Shown here one piece after another: positions 58,892-64,000 of a stretch of DNA of 64,000 bases. Source of the DNA: RHKX01 sp963745755 (GTDB taxonomy: Bacteria > Actinomycetota > Thermoleophilia > Solirubrobacterales > 70-9). Numbering within the stretch: the stretch's first letter is position 1; each line of letters begins with the position of its first letter. The stretch lies in assembly GCA_963745755.1 (NCBI GenBank), contig CAVUYP010000001.1, positions 1,488,001 to 1,552,000 on the forward strand, given 5' to 3'. Position numbers and translations under genes: made by a program. The notes under the pieces were generated by a model. It did not search any database. It was given only the letters and a program-made list of their open reading frames with translations, and was not told the origin of the DNA.

Positions 58892-59803
58892 GTGATCACT
58901 CCGGCTGATGCGGTTGAGCGAATCGGGGCGCGCTTCGGTGTTCACGCGGGAAGCCGGGCGCTGCATGCGCGCGGCGTGATCTGCTCCGGCAGCTTCCGTC
59001 CGTCGCCCGAGGCGGCCGGCTTGACCCGCGCGGCGCACATGCAGGCCGAGGTCCCGGTCCTCGCGCGTCTCTCCAACGGCAGCGGCGATCCGAACGTGCC
59101 CGATCGCGCGCCCGATGTCCGCGGGCTCGCAGTCAGCTTCGAGCTCCCGGACGGCAACCGCACCGACATCGTCGCCCAGAGTGCCCCGCGCTTCCCCGTA
59201 CGCACCCCCGACGCCTTCATCGATCTGATCGAGGCCACCGAACGTAGTCCGGCGATGCTTTGGAAGCTGCCGCTGTTTCTGGCCCGCAACCCGTCGGCGC
59301 TGCCGGCGCTGCGCGCGAACGCCGCGGCCCTGCGGGCGCCGGCGAGCTATGGCGATGTGAGCTACTACGCCGTTCATGCCTTTCGCTGGTCGGACGACGT
59401 AAGCGGGAGCCGCTGGGTCCGCTACGTGTGGACGCCTGGATCTGCTCACGCCGACCCCACGCCGGAGCAGTCCGAGCGCGACTATCTCCGCCGCGAGCTC
59501 AAAGATCGCCTCTCCGAGCAACCGGTCAGCTTCGACCTCGAGCTACAGGTCGGCGCAGCCGATGACGACCCACACGATCCGACCTCGGTCTGGTCGGGCG
59601 ACGGCAGCAGGATCGTCGCCGGGTTACTGCGGCTCGATGCCGTGGCCGACGGTCGCGACGGGATCATCTTCGACCCGATGCGGCTGACCGATGGGATCGA
59701 GCCCTCCGACGACGCGATTCTGCATTTCCGCCCCCGCGCTTATGCCGCCTCCTACGATCGCCGCACGGGCGTCGAGCACGAGCGCCCTTCCTGGGCTCGC
59801 TAG
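58892..59803 (+). CDS. Catalase-related (SrpA-like) heme protein
   Basis: A 303-residue protein of the short catalase family. SRALHARGVICSGSF carries the distal His, VPVLARLSNGSGDPNVPDRA and DVRGLAVSFELPDGNRTD the heme-side blocks, and HFRPRAYAASYDRR the C-terminal Tyr region that binds heme iron in this family. Members act as peroxidases or weak catalases. The start is uncertain: GTG 58892 gives ITPADAVERIG as in homologs and lies seven bases after TAGGAT (58879-58884), fitting a leaderless mRNA; ATG 58853 is possible. Confidence 0.85.
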   Translation: MITPADAVERIGARFGVHAGSRALHARGVICSGSFRPSPEAAGLTRAAHMQAEVPVLARLSNGSGDPNVPDRAPDVRGLAVSFELPDGNRTDIVAQSAPRFPVRTPDAFIDLIEATERSPAMLWKLPLFLARNPSALPALRANAAALRAPASYGDVSYYAVHAFRWSDDVSGSRWVRYVWTPGSAHADPTPEQSERDYLRRELKDRLSEQPVSFDLELQVGAADDDPHDPTSVWSGDGSRIVAGLLRLDAVADGRDGIIFDPMRLTDGIEPSDDAILHFRPRAYAASYDRRTGVEHERPSWAR

Positions 59804-59830
59804 ACGCTGGGATCGCGGCGAGCGGCTTCG

Positions 59831-59930
59831 ATGGTCAAGCCAACGCATCGAATTGCTTCGAAACGGCTAACGGCTTGAACAAGCGGTGTTCGACCATCGC
59901 GCGCCGCGAGATGGGCGATGGGATTTGCGA
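59831..59930 (+). repeat. Possible heavily decayed copy 6 of the array repeat
   Basis: GGTCAAGCCAACGCATCGAA at about 59831 resembles GGTCAAGCTACGCAACCGAA of copy 4, and TTCGACCATCGCGC about 60 bases on resembles the end of the copy-1 tail (TCCGACCATCGCGC). The tRNA T arm is not preserved. The rest of the gap 59804-60160 shows no other feature. Confidence 0.3.
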
Positions 59931-60160
59931 GCGCTCTAAGCCTTGAGATCATCACCGCCCCGGTGGGCGCGCTCGGCATCAGGCCGCGGCTGGGGTAGCC
60001 TAGGCCGCGTGATCACTGCCAGCCTGCCAACGGAGACTCCCGCCGGAGGCTCTGAGGCAAGTGCTCGCAGGTCATCCAGGGGAGTTGCCAAGGCCCCGTT
60101 ACGCATTTGCCTCACCAATAGGCAGGTCATAAGCCCGATTCCCCGGCCTGGAGTCTGAGC

Positions 60161-62107
60161 GTGGCTGCGATGCTCATGATCGTCGGCGTCGCCGTGCTCG
60201 CGACCGGAGTCGCGGTGGCGGGCCTTGGGCGCGGGATCTCTGATTCCGCGCTACTGCAGTCCGCCGGGCTTGCGCTCGTTGGCGTTTCCGGTCTCATCGT
60301 GCTGATCGATGCCGATCCGTTCGGCGCACAATTTCGCGACACGATCGAACCTGCCTTCGGTGTCGATCGGTTGAGCGGGTTCTTCCTGATGACGTTGGCG
60401 CTCGTGGGCGTCCCGGCGCTTCTATACGCCCGCGACTATCTCGCAGCCGGACCCCGGCCCCGCATCCTCATTGCCCTGACAGGGCTCTTTCTCGCGTCGA
60501 TGGTCGGTCTCGTGGTGGCACGCGACCCATCCACCCTTCTCGCCTTCTGGGAGCTGATCACGTTGATCCCGGCGATCGCGATTCTGGTCCGCCGCAATGA
60601 CGAACCCGTAAGGCGAGCAGTATTCGTCTACCTCGCCGTAACCCACCTGGGGGGCGTCGGAGTCTGGGTAAGCATCCTCACGCTGGCTCACTACGGAGCA
60701 TTCGGCGATCCGGGGGCGCTTGTAAGCCAGGGGAGTGGAATCGAGGCCCTGGTGATCGTCGCGGCCCTCATCGGCTTCGGGACCAAGGCGGGGCTGATGC
60801 CCCTCCACTCATGGCTGCCGCGGGCTCACCCCGTCGCCCCAGCGCATCTATCGGCGCTGATGTCGGGAGTGATGATCAAGGTCGCAATCTACGGTCTGAT
60901 CCGGGTCCTGTTCGAGTGGGCAGCTCCAGCGCCGGAGTGGTGCGGCTTCCTCGTTTTGGGAATCGGGCTTGTCTCTGCGGTTGGTGGCGTCGTCTACGCC
61001 CTCTTCCAGCACGATCTCAAGCGGCTGCTGGCCTTCCACTCGATCGAGAACGTCGGAATTATCGCCCTTGGCCTCGGCGCCTCGATCCTGTTCGCCTCCC
61101 AGGGGTTGACCTCATGGGCCGCGATCGCCTTTGCTGCCGCTCTACTGCACACGCTCAACCATGCGATCTTCAAGGGACTCCTGTTCCTCGGTGCCGGGGC
61201 ATTCGAACGGGTCGTCGGCTCGCTCGAGCTGGATCACCTCGGTGGACTCTTGAAGAGGATGCCTTGGACCGGTGGCGCGTTTCTGATCGGGTCGATGGCG
61301 ATCGCCGGAGTTCCGCCTATGAATGGTTTCGCCTCCGAGTGGCTGACGCTGCAGGCGCTCGTCCACCTCGCGATCGACCCGCCGGTTGGGCTCGCAATCG
61401 CTGCGGCCGTCGCTGCGGCCGGTCTTGCCGCCACGGCGGCACTCGCTCTGTATTGCTTCGTCAAGGTGGTGGGACTTGTCCTCCTCGGCGCTCCGCGGCG
61501 CCGTGAGGTCGAGGTCGCGACGGAGGTGCCTGCTGGTATGCGGGGTGCGATGCTCAGCCTGGCAGGGCTTTGCGTACTGCTGGGCATCCTCCCCGGGTTG
61601 CTGGTCGGAGAGCTGGTCGAGCTGGCACCTCAGCCCGCTCAAATCCCGGCGGGCCCAGGTCTCTCGATCCCCGCGACCGGCTCGCTACCTTCTCCGTGGA
61701 TCGCCCTCGCCCTGGTCGCTGCCACCCTCCTGCTCTGGCAACTTCGTGGGCGTCGACGCTCCGCGTCGTCGCCGGCTTGGTCCTGCGGGCAATCCCCGCA
61801 GCCACAGGTCGCCTGGACATCGGCCGGCTTCACCAAGCCTCTTAGGCTTGTGCTGGAGACGGCCCTGAGGCCGAGTCGAGAGATCGTCAGCACCGAGGCC
61901 GGTGGCTTGCTTCAGAGCGTCAGCTATCGGAGCGAAGTTCCGCATCTGTTCGACACGCTGCTCTACCGGCCTGCCTTCCGCGCTGCTCTCACGGTCGCCC
62001 GGCTAACTCGCCGGCTTCAGTCTGGCAGCGTGCGGACCTACGCGGCCTATCTGCTCGCCCTGCTGGTCGTCGCTCTGCTCGCAATCAGGATCGGCGCACT
62101 CGGATGA
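60161..62107 (+). CDS. hyfB: Hydrogenase-4 component B-like / complex I antiporter-like subunit
   Basis: A 648-residue integral membrane protein with about 15-16 helices, homologous to HyfB/HycC and NuoL/M. Conserved Glu in STLLAFWELITLIPA, PLHSWLPRAHPVAPAHLSAL, the helix-breaking LLHTLNHAIFKGLLFLGAGA and IAGVPPMNGFASEW show the proton-channel half-membrane unit. It is part of the membrane arm of a group 4 [NiFe]-hydrogenase-like or related oxidoreductase complex. The GTG start at 60161 opens the operon, and its stop overlaps the hyfC ATG (ATGA). The catalytic subunits must lie beyond the right edge. Confidence 0.9.
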   Translation: MAAMLMIVGVAVLATGVAVAGLGRGISDSALLQSAGLALVGVSGLIVLIDADPFGAQFRDTIEPAFGVDRLSGFFLMTLALVGVPALLYARDYLAAGPRPRILIALTGLFLASMVGLVVARDPSTLLAFWELITLIPAIAILVRRNDEPVRRAVFVYLAVTHLGGVGVWVSILTLAHYGAFGDPGALVSQGSGIEALVIVAALIGFGTKAGLMPLHSWLPRAHPVAPAHLSALMSGVMIKVAIYGLIRVLFEWAAPAPEWCGFLVLGIGLVSAVGGVVYALFQHDLKRLLAFHSIENVGIIALGLGASILFASQGLTSWAAIAFAAALLHTLNHAIFKGLLFLGAGAFERVVGSLELDHLGGLLKRMPWTGGAFLIGSMAIAGVPPMNGFASEWLTLQALVHLAIDPPVGLAIAAAVAAAGLAATAALALYCFVKVVGLVLLGAPRRREVEVATEVPAGMRGAMLSLAGLCVLLGILPGLLVGELVELAPQPAQIPAGPGLSIPATGSLPSPWIALALVAATLLLWQLRGRRRSASSPAWSCGQSPQPQVAWTSAGFTKPLRLVLETALRPSREIVSTEAGGLLQSVSYRSEVPHLFDTLLYRPAFRAALTVARLTRRLQSGSVRTYAAYLLALLVVALLAIRIGALG

Positions 62108-63021
62108 CTCCCGTCGCAGCTCTGATCCAGGTCGCGGGCGGTCTTCTACTGGCGCCGCTGTTGGTCGGCGTGATCCAATCGATCAAGGCGTACCTTCAGG
62201 GACGCCGGGGACCGTCGCCGACGCAACCTTTCCGCGATCTCCGCCGACTTTGGAGCAAGTCCGGCGTCGATCCACAGCCTACGACGATCGTCTACCGGCT
62301 CGCACCGTGCATCGTCGCCGCCACGTCCGCGCTCGCCCTGCTGCTGCTGCCGATCGCTGGGGTCTCGCCCGATTGGTCGCTGGGTAACGACGCGCTTGTG
62401 CTCATCGGCCTGCTGGCCCTGGGGCGATTCTCGCTTGCCGCGGCTAGCTGGGATACGGGCTCCGGCTTTGCGCTGATGGGATCGGCTCGCGACCTGATGG
62501 TGGCGGTGTTCGCGGAGGCAGTGCTGATGGTGGCCGTCGTCCTCGCGGCTCTGCCGGCGGCGAGCACAGATCTAGTCGCGATGAGCGGCGCAGCCAACGG
62601 CGCCTCGCCGTGGAGCGAGCCCGGACATTGGTGCGCGCTCGCGGCCTTCGCGCTCGTCGTCTTGGTCGAGACGGGCCGGCAGCCGATCGACAACCCTGAC
62701 ACCCACCTGGAGCTGACGATGATCCACGAGGGTCCGCTGCTTGAATACGCCGGCCGCGATCTGGCTCTGCTGCAGTGGAGTGCAGCGGCCCGGCACTGGA
62801 TCTTCCTCATCCTTGGGGCTGAGCTCTTCCTACCGCACTTCGGCGGCTTTGCCGAGCAGCTCGGCTGGCTCGCCGCAGGCATCGTCGCGCTTTGTTTGGC
62901 GCTGGCGTTCACTGAGACCGCGCAGGCGAAGATGCGACTGCTCCGGGTGCCGGCGTTGCTCGGTGCGGGCGGCCTGTTGGCGCTGGTCGGCCTGATCGCC
63001 TACCTCGATGGTTCGGCGTGA
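62104..63021 (+). CDS. hyfC: Hydrogenase-4 component C-like (NuoH homolog)
   Basis: A 305-residue NuoH/HyfC-type membrane protein with about eight helices. The loop YLQGRRGPSPTQPFRDLRRL and VETGRQPIDNPDTHLELTM are signatures; the Glu-rich loop forms the entrance between the peripheral and membrane arms. It connects the electron-transfer module to the pumping subunits. It overlaps hyfB by four bases and hyfE (GTG 63018) by four bases, so the subunits are translationally coupled. Confidence 0.92.
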   Translation: MTPVAALIQVAGGLLLAPLLVGVIQSIKAYLQGRRGPSPTQPFRDLRRLWSKSGVDPQPTTIVYRLAPCIVAATSALALLLLPIAGVSPDWSLGNDALVLIGLLALGRFSLAAASWDTGSGFALMGSARDLMVAVFAEAVLMVAVVLAALPAASTDLVAMSGAANGASPWSEPGHWCALAAFALVVLVETGRQPIDNPDTHLELTMIHEGPLLEYAGRDLALLQWSAAARHWIFLILGAELFLPHFGGFAEQLGWLAAGIVALCLALAFTETAQAKMRLLRVPALLGAGGLLALVGLIAYLDGSA

Positions 63022-63635
63022 GCGGGCCTGCGATCGGCGCCCTGATCGCGCTCGCGCTGGGCGTGATCGTGGTCCGGCGCCGCAGCCTGGCGACGATCCT
63101 CGTTTCTGCCCAATCCCTGCTCCTCGGCATCGGCGCGATCACTCTGGCCGAGGGACGTGGAAGCGAGTTTGTGATCGCCGGGCTGGTTCTCTTCATCCGC
63201 GCCGGGACGTTGCCGGCGTTGTTCGGCATCGTCCGTCGCCGCACACCCGAGCAACGGTTGGTGGCCGCGGCCGCTCCCGCCGCGCTCCGCCTGCTGATCG
63301 CGGTTGTGGTCGCGCTCGCCGCCGCTGCCTGGGCCCCGCCCCTCGGCCTCGACGACCGCGCAGCCGAGCAGGGAGCCATCGCTCTCGTGGTGCTGGGGGT
63401 CGCAATCGTCGTTCTACGCCGACCCACCCTGTTTCAGGCCCTTGGCCTGCTCGTCGCCGAGAACGGCGTCTACCTGCTGGCACTCTCGGTCTCCGGTGGG
63501 CTCCCGGCGGTGATCGAGCTGGGCGTGCTCTTCGACCTCGTTGTCGTGCTCACCGTGGTCGCCGCGTTCAGCTACCGGATCCACCGCGAGGTCGGAACCG
63601 GGAACACCGAACTGCTGCGGGGCCTGCGTGACTGA
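63018..63635 (+). CDS. hyfE: Hydrogenase-4 component E-like (HyfE)
   Basis: A 205-residue protein with about six helices. Its C-terminal half (TLFQALGLLVAENGVYLLAL, LGVLFDLVVVLTVVAA) carries the conserved ENG and acidic residues of HyfE, the counterpart of NuoK. It is a small pumping subunit of the membrane arm. The GTG at 63018 overlaps the hyfC stop, and hyfF starts eight bases before its own stop. Confidence 0.88.
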   Translation: MSGPAIGALIALALGVIVVRRRSLATILVSAQSLLLGIGAITLAEGRGSEFVIAGLVLFIRAGTLPALFGIVRRRTPEQRLVAAAAPAALRLLIAVVVALAAAAWAPPLGLDDRAAEQGAIALVVLGVAIVVLRRPTLFQALGLLVAENGVYLLALSVSGGLPAVIELGVLFDLVVVLTVVAAFSYRIHREVGTGNTELLRGLRD

Positions 63636-64000
63636 TTCAGCCACCCCACTCGTGGTCGCAGTTCTTGCGGTGCCACTGATCACGGCGGGCGCCGTCGGGC
63701 TGATGCCGAGCCTGCGCGCCGCAGACCGACTCAACATTGCCGGGGCGCTGGCGACCACTGTATTGGCACTGACCCTCGCCGGGATCGCCCTCTCCTCCGC
63801 GCCGGACGTGGCGGCGCGGCAGAGCTGGTATGTGCTCGACGTAGCCGGCGGGATCTTCCTTGCCCTGATCGCCGTCGTAGGTTTGGCGAGTGCGCTCACT
63901 TCGGCCTCGTATCTGAGACACGCAGGGCAAGGCTTCTTCAGCGCCCGGCGCGCCCGCGCCTCCTACTACGCGGCCTTCAACCTCTTCTGGGCAGCGCTGC
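63628..64000 (+). CDS. hyfF: Hydrogenase-4 component F-like (partial, runs off the right edge)
   Basis: The GTG at 63628 opens a frame that overlaps the end of hyfE by eight bases and is still open at the window end (124 codons). It begins with a hydrophobic helix (LVVAVLAVPLITAGAVGLMP), a second helix and YYAAFNLFWAALL, the opening of antiporter-like HyfF/NuoN proteins. The order B-C-E-F lacks HyfD. Confidence is limited by the missing part. Confidence 0.8.
   Translation, partial: MTDSATPLVVAVLAVPLITAGAVGLMPSLRAADRLNIAGALATTVLALTLAGIALSSAPDVAARQSWYVLDVAGGIFLALIAVVGLASALTSASYLRHAGQGFFSARRARASYYAAFNLFWAAL

Noticed and set aside
42197..59930. Prophage or integrative conjugative element
   Set aside because: No capsid, terminase, relaxase, replication or type IV secretion gene is visible in the interval.

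Overview
The window reads as chromosomal DNA of a high-GC actinobacterium, most likely class Thermoleophilia (Solirubrobacterales-like). That placement is inferred from codon style, a SigF/RsbW/SpoIIE/STAS stress module, an Rv2578c-type radical SAM gene, an ATP-dependent LigD-type repair operon, a SpoIID/LytB protein, a c-di-AMP riboswitch and a hydrogenase-4-like membrane arm. No rRNA is present, so the exact genus cannot be fixed. Genes are dense, many start with GTG or TTG, and GTGA/ATGA overlaps are common.

Region 1 (1-12.3 kb): a partial Gfo/Idh/MocA oxidoreductase, an atypical LuxR-type response regulator, a crotonase, DAHP synthase, a small secreted protein and a membrane HD-GYP protein. 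Then comes a compact partner-switching locus: sigma factor, anti-sigma kinase, sensor phosphatase, STAS antagonist and an alpha/beta hydrolase that may play an RsbQ-like role.

Region 2 (12.3-42.1 kb): mainly housekeeping and accessory enzymes. These include a DUF72 relic in front of a radical SAM gene, a polyprenyl-phosphate sugar transferase, a LigD split into three genes, a patatin, a frameshifted FAD oxidoreductase, YjbQ, TatA, three RibD/DHFR-like paralogs, a riboswitch-controlled Rpf-like transglycosylase, SpoIID, and a frameshifted acyltransferase-3/SGNH protein. A gene pair with GX3 repeats, a permease, a truncated MFS gene, an SDR/crotonase pair, archease, an L,D-transpeptidase, small secreted proteins, a GH1 glucosidase and a metallopeptidase follow.

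Region 3 (42.1 to about 59.9 kb): an accessory array. It opens with an intact tRNA-Arg(ACG). The 3' part of that tRNA recurs as relics at about 46.04, 49.87, 53.74 and 55.51 kb, with a doubtful sixth at 59.83 kb. Most copies are followed by a related tail of about 130 bp. Between copies lie cargo modules: a secreted hydrolase with a phasin-like protein and an acyltransferase; an 1127-residue secreted protein; TetR with DUF7144 and a sulfatase; an alpha/beta-hydrolase-adenylate cyclase fusion; and a mixed block with a hydrolase, a methyltransferase and a catalase-like protein. Truncated genes (HMG-CoA reductase, cyclase, DUF1801) lie among them. No integrase is recognisable. This looks like successive site-specific insertions at one tRNA gene and is the most unusual part of the window.

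Region 4 (60.2-64 kb): a tightly overlapping hyfB-hyfC-hyfE-hyfF operon for the membrane arm of a group 4 hydrogenase-like or complex I-like enzyme. It runs off the right edge.
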